Assembly: GCF_014905175.1 (NCBI RefSeq)
Contig: NC_057791.1
Location: 23,970,537-24,034,536, forward strand
Reading direction: 5' to 3'
Source: Aphidius gifuensis
Taxonomy: Eukaryota; Arthropoda; Insecta; Hymenoptera; Braconidae
DNA: 64,000 nt
Position 1 is the stretch's first letter, and each line of letters starts with the position of its first letter. This document shows positions 48,606 to 61,248 of the stretch, one piece after another. Below the pieces are notes generated by a model. It saw only the letters and a list, made by a program, of their open reading frames with translations. It had not been told where the DNA came from and searched no databases. Made by a program: the position numbers and the translations under genes.

Positions 48606-51600
48606 AAAGAAAACTATAGCCAGAAAATGCCAGTTGAGAATTTCATCCGTTGTCATGAAACATCCGGAGGCATATATATCTACATTTACAATGACATATA
48701 ATAAAATAGAAAGAGAAATATAAATTAAAGTGAAAGACAACTATAATCATTTCATTTCTTCTCTCATATATACACAGTATATATACTTAGTTTCGCTATG
48801 TTTCTGAGTACTCCCATGGTGCAAAGACTACCTATATTCAGCACACGAGTAATAACATCGTTGGAGAAATACTAATGTTTCCTTCTATTTTATCCTCTCT
48901 TACACTTTATCTTACTCTATATTTCTATTTCACTTTCAACTAAACCAAGTGCGCATTTTAAGATTACAAGACAATTCGCTTCTACTACCTATCATGCTAA
49001 CACACACACTCTCTTATTATTTCATTTTTTTTTTTTTTTTCTTCTTCCTTTATTCGATTTGTTTTTTTTTTTTTGAAATAAATATACTGCCCATGAGATG
49101 TATGTTAATTTATGAGGAATTTATAAAATGTAATACGACCCAACAGCGAGCACATATAGGTATAAATTTTATATTTTTATATTATTTATTTGTGTCTGAA
49201 AAAAATAAAAAATACCAAATTATGATTCTATAATTTAGAGGGTACAAAAGTATATTAAAGAATGAATTTTTTATTTTATTTTAATGTATATGTAATCGTT
49301 TAAATGATAGCCATTATGATGTAGTATTTTTTTTTTTTTTTATAAATATTTTTATAATATAATATTTGAGATATTTTTGAGATATCGAGTTGCTGTTTTT
49401 TTGTTATGAGTATCTTCTTCAATGGGGGATGAGACGTATGTTAAAAAAAAAAAAATTTATATTTATAAATAATGAAAAAAGAATAGGGAGTATAAAATAT
49501 CAAGAGAGATATGAAAAAATAAATAAATAAACAATAAAGAAATAAAAAAAAAAAATGGAAAATAAATGGTTATAAAAGAAAAAATGAATTTGTGAAAAAT
49601 TCAAGAGATTATATAATATTGAAAATGAATCTAAACGAGAGAAATTGAGGTCGTGCTTGCAACCGGAAAACGTGAGCTTTATACGCTCATGTAGTTACGA
49701 CACGCGGCTGCTTCACCATTCCTCTTTAAGCCAAGCTTAATGGCCCGATTTATAAGATATCGATTAGACACTGTAATACCTATATATGTAGACTCAATTG
49801 TAGACACAAATTTACTATCCAACTATTATATACACTCGCATATTTTCACTCACAAACTTTCAACCACACGCGTCTCTAAATTTTCTCTTTTATTTTCATT
49901 CTACAATTTTACTACTACCACCAATTTTATCCACAAATAGAAATCATGTGTATAACCAACTTGAAAACAATCTCAACTCAATTTATTCATTCATTTATTT
50001 ATTGCTTTTTTATTATAAATTCGTTTTTTAAAAATATTTAATAATTTATTATTCAATTTAGTTGACATGAAAATTCATTCATAAATGGACAGAAAAATTT
50101 TAAATTAAAGACTTTTTTTTATTTTTAGAAACTAAATAACATTGTCAGTTTGTTTAACAGTAAAACAATTATTTTTGCTTTAATAATAATTGGTTAATTT
50201 TCATGTCAATTATTTTAATTTTTGAAAATTTATTTCTCCAAACAATACAATTATGATAATTATTTTATTTCAATTAAATTATCAATACAAAAATAATAAA
50301 AATTATTAGAAAATTATTGTCACAATAATTTACTAAATTTTCATTTAAAAAAAAAATTATTTATTCAATAAAAAAAAGGTTTCTAAAATCAATTTTTTTC
50401 GACAAAAATAAATCACATTTCGAATAAAATCATGAGAAAAAAAAAAACATTCAATTTACTGTTTATTGTTGAAATTTAAATTTTTTAATTTAAACAAATA
50501 AACAATATTGTTATAAAATTCCCCTGCGATTTAATAAATGAATCAGAGAGTTGAAAAGTTAACCATGAAAATTGCACTTTACATAATTAAACGATTTTGC
50601 TTGTATAATCGAAATTCGAAATGTGCCTCAATCAAACAATTGTCGTATTGACTGACGGTTGACAGTGTGCAAAATATATATATGAAATCAAAATTACATA
50701 TGTATTAATATATCCACATAAATATAAATACATTGTATTGTATATGACATGTATATAAAATTGATATAAATATGTACATGTTAAATATACACATGGTATT
50801 GAATATCGTGTGTGGAAGAGAGAGTTGAAACTGGGTTCTGGAAATTGGAAACTTGTAATTTATGGCTACGTTATACCCGGACAATTTGGAAAGGGGGGGT
50901 TGGTTTCAGGGGGAAATGAAGAGCAAGGGAATCAAGGGTCGGATGTTAAAGTGAGAAAGAAAGATACAACATTGAAAAAGGTACTCTGAATACTGAGTTA
51001 TATATATATTTTGCTTTGGGGTATGAATTTTAACACGCATTTCTAGGTAATTGCGTGTCGCAAAAACGGAGATTGCACAATGAGAATATTTCACAAAGAA
51101 CATTGAAATACAATTCTTCATTTAAACATGCTATTTTTTTATTTAAAATAATCATATATTTATTTTTTAATTATAATGTTAATTTAGTTTAAAGATTTTT
51201 TTTTTTTAATGAGAATTTAATGCAAATTATTGTCAAGAAAAAAAGCTCAAGTATAATACATGATAAAAGTTCAAAACAACCATAAGACTTCATGACAATT
51301 ATTATGAGCTTTATGACAAATATATTATTGTCTAAGTGTTTTAACGTGTTGTATGTTTTTTGACAGTGTGTAAAATACAATAACAAAGATAAAAAATTTT
51401 TTTTATTAAATATTTAATAGTACATTATTTATGTTGTAAAAAAAAAATTTTTTTTTCATCCCTTATTTTTGTATAATACTTTGAGTTATGTATATTCATC
51501 ATAATATTTGGGGCTCATTTGTTTATCTCATTTAATTTATTTTAATATTTTTTTTTTCTCTTGAATTTTGGCTGTTGTATGGTTGATGTAATTAAGGTTT

Positions 51601-54423
51601 CACTGTGTTGAGAAACATTGTACAGGGGAGATTTTATGGTGAGACTGTTTCTCCATAAAGGACACGTTATACCCTGCCTAATGCGTCCTGCGTTCGTGCC
51701 CCAGAGACAAATAACTTTGGTCACGTCTTTTTGCTCTTGTTCTTTTATTTTCATTTTTTTTTTTTTTTTTATTTCATCTCATTCTGTCATCTATTATGTC
51801 TTTTTTTTTGTTTTGTATATTATTATATTTTTTTTCGTTACTTTTTCCTTTTTATTATTTTTTTTTTTTTGTATTTTCTTTTTGTTCTCTGGGCTATCAT
51901 AGAGATGGATAAGCTCAAAGGCTTCGATTTTCCTCATTACACGGTTTATTATTCGACCGTTATTGTATCTCATTTCCTGTTGACGTTGTGATCTTGTTCG
52001 ACAGTCAAAAAAAAAATATATTATTATAAGAAAAACTTGAAAAATAATAGAAGAAAATAATATAGAATTTTTTTTTTTTTCTTTATTACAAACAATATTA
52101 TATAGACATTGTGATTTTTTTTTTTAGACAAGTTTATGTTCTCCTGTTGACTTTGAGATTAATAAAATGTAAATTTAATACTTTGATATATTTTTTTAGA
52201 CAATAACAAAATGTATATTTAAGTTTATCTAAAAGTTTTTTTATTTAAAAAATTGATTTTTTATTTTGACATTGAAGAATGAAATGTCTGATCGATGATT
52301 TAAATTATCGATGGATCTAGTCATACTCGTACCCCTTTATATAAATTTTTTTTTATGCATATTTAACCCTTCAGAGTCACCCCTGAGGATTAACTTCTAA
52401 CCTAAATCAATTCCCGACAAATCCCCCGCGGACTTTAGCATCACGAACAACCCCAGATATTTCATCGGCCTCAGGATTTCCGTTTTGCTTTGCCTTTCAA
52501 ACTTCCGACTGTGGCTAAATCTTCTTATTCTTTTATACTTTTTATTTTTTATATTTTTTCTCTTTACACTGTGTCTAACTGTCTGTGTATAAAATATATT
52601 CTTGCTTTCATTTTAAATTCTAAAAAATTCGTTGAAAATAAAAGGAGTTATACAAGACCATAGTTTTCACTTGGAAAATATGACTATAAAATTATTTTAC
52701 GAGTATAAAATAAATCTACAAAAGCTCTGAATGCTTTGTCACACTTAAAAAGAGTAATATGAACATGGTCCTTGAATATTATTAGGTCAAGAAAAAAATA
52801 AAAATAATAAAAAATGCTTTTACAAATAAAAAGCTTTTGGTGTAAACTCACTTGGCTACTCTATGGCCAATTTATATATAGATTCAGTCAGAAGTTCACT
52901 ACAATTTTGTGGCAATCGATAAATTTGTAAGAGCAATAAAAAAGTCATGAAATAAAACAAAAAAAAAATGAGACGAAAAAAGCCAAGTTTCCCAAAAAGG
53001 TGCCAATGAAAAATGTCTTAAAATATAAAAAAAAAAATTAATAATAATAAGGACTTGTAAAAGAAAAAAAAATAATCAATAAAATATATATATGATTTAT
53101 TTTTAATATTTATTTTTCATTATAAATTTTCTCTTTATGAAAATATAAAAAATATAAATATCAAAGTATTTTTTTAGCTGAAATTTTTAACTGTCTTTTA
53201 AATTTAAAATAAAAAATACAAGTAAGTTGTTGAAGAAGTAAAATGTTACGACAATTCCACACCATTTACTATTGTAGAAAAATTTATTGTCGAAATAATA
53301 CGGAAATAGTAAGATTGGTGGATAGGTCATGGAGAATCACAGACTAAAAAAAATATATATATATTTCAAAAGCTCAATATAAAATATATGGTATCATGAC
53401 GACTAATATGAAAAGACAGTCGGAATCAATGTGTAAAAAATATATACCAAAGTAAAATGAAAAAAAAAATTTATCAGACAGTTAAATAATAAAATTGAAG
53501 CTTCAAATCGATCGAGGGTTTATCTCTTATTAAAATAAAAAAATAATTGTAAAAATATTAATTAAACATATCAATTTTAACACTTTAAATACCTTATGTA
53601 TTTTTTTTTTTTTTTTTAAATATTAAGCTAGTTAATAAAGATAATATCTTGTCACAAAAAATTGCAATAAAGCCTAAATTATAAGCATAAAATAAAAGTT
53701 TAAAATAGTTTACACGTGATGGTTATAGACAGAGATAGTTAGCAAAATGCTTGGCATAAAATGAGCTCGTCAAACTATCCTGTTTACACGAGTAATACGC
53801 CCTCATGATGTGCCAACAGTGAATGGAGTTTAGTTTAAGTGTGAAACCAGGTTATATATAAGGAGATGAGTAAACGTTGGCCCGATGTTGAAGGGCCATG
53901 CTCTGACTGCTTGACTCACTCTGACGACTTCACTATATATCTATATATATCTACAATAGTATATATGTATATTTACATATTCAACCCTGTTGTCAGTGCA
54001 GTTGCCCGCGAGCATATTAAAATTAAGCATATATAATGAAATCACTACAATTAGTTGATATAATAATACAACCCTAGTTGCCTATTAATTAAGATATGTT
54101 TCAATTTATATTTAATTATTTTTAAATTAAATGAAAAAATTTTTTAAATATTATTACGATTTTTATGGCTAATCATTAGAGGTATAATTTAAATTTTTAA
54201 CATTTTTTTTTTTTTATTATATTACATGTCGTGCTTAAGAGTTGCATGATATCCTTTCTGATTTTTTTTTTTTTTTTTATTTTATTATGACTAAATTGAT
54301 GAGATAGTATTTTTTTTTAATTTTATAAACACGCAAATATTTTTGATTGTTATTAAAATTGTGGTTTATATTATTTTACATGTGTTTTAATTTATTTTTT
54401 TGTGTTTTTTTTTTTGTTTCTAG

Positions 54424-55830
54424 ATTTATGAAAATATGGAAAAAATATTGTGAATCAAATATCCATTTGAAAAAGCAGCTACGATATGTTTTAAAGGTGA
54501 AAAATAGACTTGATAAACAGCTTCCAGATCTTCGATATGGTGGTGTTGTGAGTGAATTTACGATCACCAAATGGTCTTTTTGGCATGTCTCGATTTTTCA
54601 TCATTTCTTCCGGGACATTGCGACGACATTGGATATAAGAAAAAGTGAAAAAGGTATAAAATATTATTTATACACATATAGATATATTTTTATTTTATTT
54701 TTTTTTTGATTTTTATTTCGTGTTATTTATGTTTCTAACATTGACAGGTGTGTTATATACTTCAACCATGATATTGAGTTCATGTATAAAAATGAAAAAT
54801 ATAAAATAAATAAAAAATCGATTTTTCAATTGTCGAAAAAGGTAAATGTTTTTATACATTTACTCACACATCAATTTATGTCAGTGGAATGTTTTTTTTA
54901 TTTTTCAATTTTATAGATAATAATATAACCAGACAAATTATCTTAAAAGTTTTCTATAAATATTTTATTTCATAATTGAATAGTTTTTAAAAATTTTTTT
55001 TTACCAAATAAACTCCAGACAAAATTAATTATTTTCAAATATTTAATTTAAATTATTTTTGAAAAATTAATATTACTTTTGATTGATTAATGATTTTTAA
55101 TTGTCTACCATATACTTTTGAAAAATAAAAAATTGAAGAAAACTCAACTGACACTGTTAATTGAATTTTTTTATCTTTATTTTTTTTTTTTTATTTTTAA
55201 AAAGAATGAAAAAGTTTAATTGGATCGATCTTATAACTCCATCGTATAACGTTCAATTTTATTTAATTTGTTATTTTTTTTTCTTTTAGATAAAAATGAC
55301 AGATTTTTATAAGGAAAGGTGAAAAGTGATCTCGTTGAAAATAAATTGAAGATGTGGAGTTAGTTTAGTTAATGCTGTGAAAAATATATCTTGAGATGAG
55401 TAACAAAATGAGTTTATATAGACCGAGGGGTTTTGATAAGTCGTCAAGTGGACGTGAGAAAAAGACAGGCCTGATCTTTTGTGCAGACATCAGCCAGATC
55501 ACCAAACGAGAACGTTATAAGGTAAAGACCAATCTTTTAAAAAAATATTATAGAAAGATTTTATCTGAATTTTATAATACCACGAATAAAAAATGTCATT
55601 TAAAAATTATTAAAAATAATACTTAAGACTTGATTCAAATTTTTATACATTTCTATTATTTATTATTATAGTTTTTTTATTTTTCTAATAGTTTATATAA
55701 TTTTAAATCCAAAAATAAATTTTATTTACAGCAAAATTTTATTTTCTATTTATAACAATGTTATTATTAAATTTTTAATTGTTTTTTTACAGATCAAAGT
55801 GTAAACATGGTGGATAAGTTGAGTATATAT
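54424..55830 (+). other. Series of exon-like segments on the plus strand
   Basis: Three GC-richer segments are each framed by plausible plus-strand splice signals. These are 54424-54653 (after gtttctag, before gtataa; open, starting near MKIWKKYCES and containing DLRYGGVVSEF), 55290-55521 (after ttcttttag, before gtaaag; contains MSLYRPRGFDKSS) and a segment from 55793 (after tttttacag). Joined reading frames are short (about 80 and 45 residues) and match no family known to me. It could be a long non-coding RNA antisense to the sidestep-type gene, or coincidence. Confidence 0.25.
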
Positions 55831-58800
55831 AAATAGAAAAATAAAAAAGTTATATAAATATATACATCTTCATCATCAATATAAACCAGCAATCAAAACA
55901 TCGTCAACTTGAGTAACATGAACAGTCCAAGCAATTCACAACTGTACACACTTTTCCCGTGAGTATATATTATTTACAAATATTCTCTTGAGAAATCTTT
56001 ACGAATAATATCAAACACACTGTTTCATTCTATCCACATTTCTATTTCAGACTTTGGTAATTTCAAACTCATCGAAAATACTTGAACGGAAATCAGTACA
56101 GAAAAAGAGGAAAGAAAAAAGAAGATAAAAAGTAAAAAAATAAAATAAAATAAAGAAGTAAAATGAAGCCCTCTCATCGTATTTTGTTACTTCATCTTTT
56201 TTCCTCTTGAGCATGTCTCATTAGTGGTAACACTCGGTGTTGACCCCGGTTAAACCGGAAACTGGCTTCTCAGCTACAACAAGAAAACCGTGTCTCAGGT
56301 ATATAATAAGCAACCCCCTGGCGTCATTTGGCCCCGAGGAAAAAAAAGTCACGATTGCTGCATCGTAGAAAATGAAACGTCTCATTCAGGTACAATATAA
56401 AATAATAAAAGTAAATTGAAAATAATAAAATATAAATAAATAAAGACAGTTAAATATAATTTAAAATTATTATCAAATTCATTTTCATAAATTCATTATG
56501 AAGATTAATGAGTTTCTTTTATTTATTTATTTTTTTTCATTCGAAACTTGAAATGAGCTTTTTTTTGAATCTCAATTACACTTTTTAAAATGAAAAATTA
56601 TTATTTCGAATTTAGAAAAATCGAAACACATCGAAATTTCGAAATAATTTATTCTAAATTTTTTTTTTCTATCTTTTATTAATTTTTATTTTTTATAATT
56701 AATTTTTCATATTTTTCATTTTTTTTTTTACTAAAAATTACAGAGTAGCTTGTGATGTTAAAAAAAAAAAAAAAATTCTTCATAATTAATGTCAATAAAA
56801 ATTTAATTTGACAAATTCTACAAACATTTTATTAATTTTTTAATTTTTATTAAAATTGAGATATTTTAAAATTAACATTTTTCATCGAAATAACTTGAAT
56901 AAATTGATGATTTTTTTTTTCAAATTTATAAATATTAAAAATACCATAAAAATAAAAATAATAATTTAGCCATAAAAAACATATTTCATATAGAAAAATA
57001 AAAATTTATAAATAGAAAAAAAAATTGACTGAATTTCGAAATTTCCTGAAGAAGCAATTTAATTTTTTTTTCTATTTCAAAAGATTATATTACGTTGTCA
57101 TTGAGACATGCACATTTATTAAATCAATTTTGACTATAAATTTTCAATCACACTTCTCTTCTTTCCGCTACTCATGTCTTGTATTATCATGTCGTGAAAA
57201 TTTAAATTTATATATAATATATATCTGCAATCTGACTCTTCCAAGTACACTCATCTCTCTTTCATTCTTCAAATCGAAAAACAACTGTCATAATAATACT
57301 AAAGTAATACAATACGATGTGAAAATTTACGCTTATAAATATACAATATAAAAATATAATAAATTCACATCTATCTCAGTAGGTTGTATTGATAAAATTG
57401 GTTATAAATTGATAAGGGTGTGTTACATAGGGAAGAATAGGTGAAAGCATTTGAGTAATTGAAAAATAAAGCAAGCTTCTTGATTTCATTCACCACAGGC
57501 GCCAGTAGATTTTCATCAAATATGCTTCGGGGGTGGTAGTGATGGTGTTGGTGATGGTAGTAGTGGTTATAAACTCATATAAGCCAATTTATTTATTTAT
57601 ACCACCTTGTTTTATTGATTCTTATTTAACCATTATTATTTTGTATTTTAAATTATTATTTTTGTTTTATGTTTAAGGTCTAATGCATCGAGTACTTCTT
57701 AACAAGAAGCAATATTTTTTTTTATTATATAAATAAAAAAAAATCAAGCTTTTTCTTGATGGTTTGAAGAAGGAAGGGTGCCTGATGGAAACGAAGTATA
57801 ATCCTGGCAGACCGCCGAGTGTGCCGAGGAGAAAATGGCGTGCCAGCTGTACGTGTTGTAATCTTTTTTCGATCTCTCATTGCAACTTGCTAGTACAGAA
57901 AATATATATATATAGGTAGTTTTTATTAGTGTGTATGCGCGCGTGCCTCTCTTTTGAATTATTTTTTTATTTTTTTTGTAATATACTTTGTTACTTCCTG
58001 AGGTTTTATTCGTTCATTCAAGCTGAACGACGAGCAGGAGAGTGATAACGCAATATCGAAAAAACTTTGTAAGCCACCACTTCAAGCTAAAATATTTATT
58101 TTTTTTTTTTTCTTTTTTTCTATACTTGAATAGACAAAGTCCTGTACTATATCTATCGCTATTTATAGTCTATGCGTGCTACGAATAATATGGTTTTTTC
58201 GTTGATGTTACTTTCCATATAATATATAAGAGTGATGCAAAAAAGCTTTAGACAGAGACAAAAAAAAAAAGACCAAATTCATGTCAGGAATTTTATTTAT
58301 TTTCATTTATATATTTTAAAAAAACTTAAATTCATTTTTATCATGTGGCTTTTTAGTTTATTCGTTATAAAAATTTTTTTAATTTCATTTTTAAAATTGA
58401 AATTTATTGAATTATTTGGACTCTTTCAAATTATTTTTTTGTTTTAAAAATTTTTTAGTTATTTTTTATTTTAAATACATATTCAATATAATTTTTTTTT
58501 CACCTTACAACATCCATTGTTTTAAATTTCGAAATTTTTTTTTCACCCTCAACATTAGTTATTTATAAAAAAATAAAAAAAATGTTAATTAATCCAAAAA
58601 AACTTTAATTTTCATTTGTATTTAATTAAAAATAATTTCATATAATTTAAAATAAAAAAAATTCTTTTATTTTTCAGAAATATAATTTAATAGTTTAATA
58701 AAATATGTTAGCAGTGAAGAGACAGATGTAGTGTTCCTTTGGGAAAACCAACCGACAGAATGAAAAGTCTCATTGTGGCTAAAATCTATCTGGTTGTCAT

Positions 58801-60916
58801 GGAATAAAAATAAAAACGAAATTCACATATCCTGCTGTGTATATAGTTTGAACAACGAGGGGTTCAACCACACACATCTTAAATTATTCGTCATATATAT
58901 CAACAGAGTGACCATGATACCTCCAGGGTGACTGGTGAGTAACAAACACATATACTTATTATATTTATTCAGTGTAGATAAAGTATATATATTTGTGGTG
59001 TTTATTCATGAATTATGGCCCACCACTTTGTCTGGCTCCATCATGATACATTGCTCATTTCATTATTGCATTAACCAACAATATTATTTTTCTTTTCCTC
59101 TCTCTCCTGTCTCTCCTCTCTCACCCCATTGACCATTTGTCTTTTATCAAAACTCTTATTTTAAACACTCGTTATTTTCTTCTTCACTATATTTATTTTT
59201 ATTTATCAACTGCAATTTTAAACCTTCATACTTTTCATTTATTTTTTAAAATTATTATAACTAATGTATATTTTTTAAAACTTTTGCAAGCAAAAGAAAC
59301 AAATTTATTTTTTTCTTAAATTTATATAGATATTTGTAAGAGGGACAGAACTTTTAGTTGCTTCTTTCATCTTGAAATTCATATGCTCAGTCGTAAATAT
59401 AAAAAGTTCATTGCTCGTCACGAAATGAAAATATTTTTGAATACTATGAACTCGGAAGTGATGTTTACTTCTTCATATACATTTTGAGCTTTTTTTAAAC
59501 TTCGCTTTGCCCTCTTGGGTTGTATAATAACTTTTAATGGTTCCGCATATATGGAAATCTATACTTATTTTATGTATTTTTTTTTGATAAATTTATATAT
59601 TTTTTTGATCTCCCTTTTTACGATATCATTAGACAGGATGAACGCGCATAATAATCCCTCTTATTGAGTCACTTAACAATACCTTCGATCCCAAAAAAAT
59701 ATAAAAATCAGTAAAAAATTTTTGCGATACACTTGGGGCAAGATAAGTATGCTTCTGTCATATCGTAAATTTATACAATACGTATATTTTCTTATTTTTT
59801 TTCTAGACTCTTTTTCGATACACACACTCGACTAGATATCAATGATAATAATTTTATATATTTTCTCTTGGGATAAAAAAAATATTCGTAGGATAAAAGA
59901 TATATATTTTCTGCACTGGTAAAAAGAAAATATGTATTTTTTTTTTGCTTAAAAATTGAGTATTAAGTAAACTCTATAGCTGTTTATACGTTTTTTTTTT
60001 AACAAGTGTTTTAGAAAAGCTTACTTTACGATCACCCGGTGAAAATGAAAACCACGATATCGCTTTTGGTCACGAAAACTTTTTTTTAAAAAACTATTTA
60101 TATTTATATTTTTCCTGTTTAAAATATTTTTAGTCATGTTAAATTTGTGCATGGCCACGCACTTTTCACTATGGAAATTTATTTTTTTTCTCTCTGAATT
60201 GTTCTTTTATTTTTTATAAAAAATATTGATTAAATTTTGAAAATAATTTTTTATTATTTCATCATTATTTTAAAGTATATATATTTTATTCATCCAACAA
60301 ACTATTTCAAATTTTTTATACTTGAAAAATTTTAACTTCAATTTTTTTTATAAAGTCAACAAATTATTTTTTACTTTATAAAAATATTTAAATTAACATA
60401 GCGTGTTTCGGTGAAAAAATAAAACCACTCATCATGATACTCAGGTATTTGTTTACTTTTCAAACTGCATAGAAAAAGTTTATTAAAAAAAAAAAATAGC
60501 ATAAGACGATAGAGTGAATCGATAAACGAATCAATTATATTTAATAGACGACATTGGACCACCTTTCAATCTAAAATAAATACAATAAACTTCTTACATT
60601 CGTTCGAAATTTTAACTGATATATTTACTGTTATCGAAATTTCTAACGAAAAAAAAAAAAAGTGAATCTAAAGAAAAATAAAATTTAAAAAATATATTAC
60701 CATCAGAAAAGAATGGCCAGGAGGTAATGGAGTCTCTTTTTCGATGCAATTTTATAATGGTATACTGACCCCTGAATGAGAAAATAAGATGAGAATTGAG
60801 AAATAGTATATAAGGGCTGAGAGTTTGCATAAAGCTTCAGATGCCATTTCACGGAGCGGTGATTTTCACTGGAATCCTCTTGGCAAAGCTTATTCTATAG
60901 TGGGATTTTTGTAAAG

Positions 60917-60956
60917 AGTTGTTGTAGTCGTGGTAGTGGTGGTGATGGTGATGGAG
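60917..60956 (+). repeat. GGT/GAT-type trinucleotide repeat
   Basis: An imperfect array of gtt, gta, ggt and gat triplets. A similar stretch is at about 57533-57570. Probably simple-sequence DNA. Confidence 0.6.
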
Positions 60957-61216
60957 ACAGTATGAGAGGAACACCTGGGTAACTCGGTATATTGAAGTGT
61001 CTGTATGTTAAGCTTATTTGACAACTACAAGGCACATCTAAAATGTGTTACACACACTCTGTGTATATATTCTATAATTACGTATTAGTTTACTGCTATT
61101 TTTGATGCAATATATGTATACTGATTCAACTCGGTATCACATTTGATGTACATATAACTTTCATCAACATGGTATTCCAATATTACGCAATATATACAGA
61201 TTACAGAATCAATTTT

Positions 61217-61248
61217 ACTCTCTCTCTCTTTCTCTCTTTTACTCTCTC
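61217..61248 (+). repeat. CT-rich microsatellite
   Basis: A run of ctctctctctttctctc with small interruptions, in AT-rich DNA without a gene. Confidence 0.7.

Noticed and set aside
60612..60830. Minus-strand reading with a hydrophobic start as the missing signal peptide
   Set aside because: A phase-1 exit is possible, but the donor is weak (gtaata), the region after the leader is not Side-like, and there is no transcript support. Kept only as a weak candidate.
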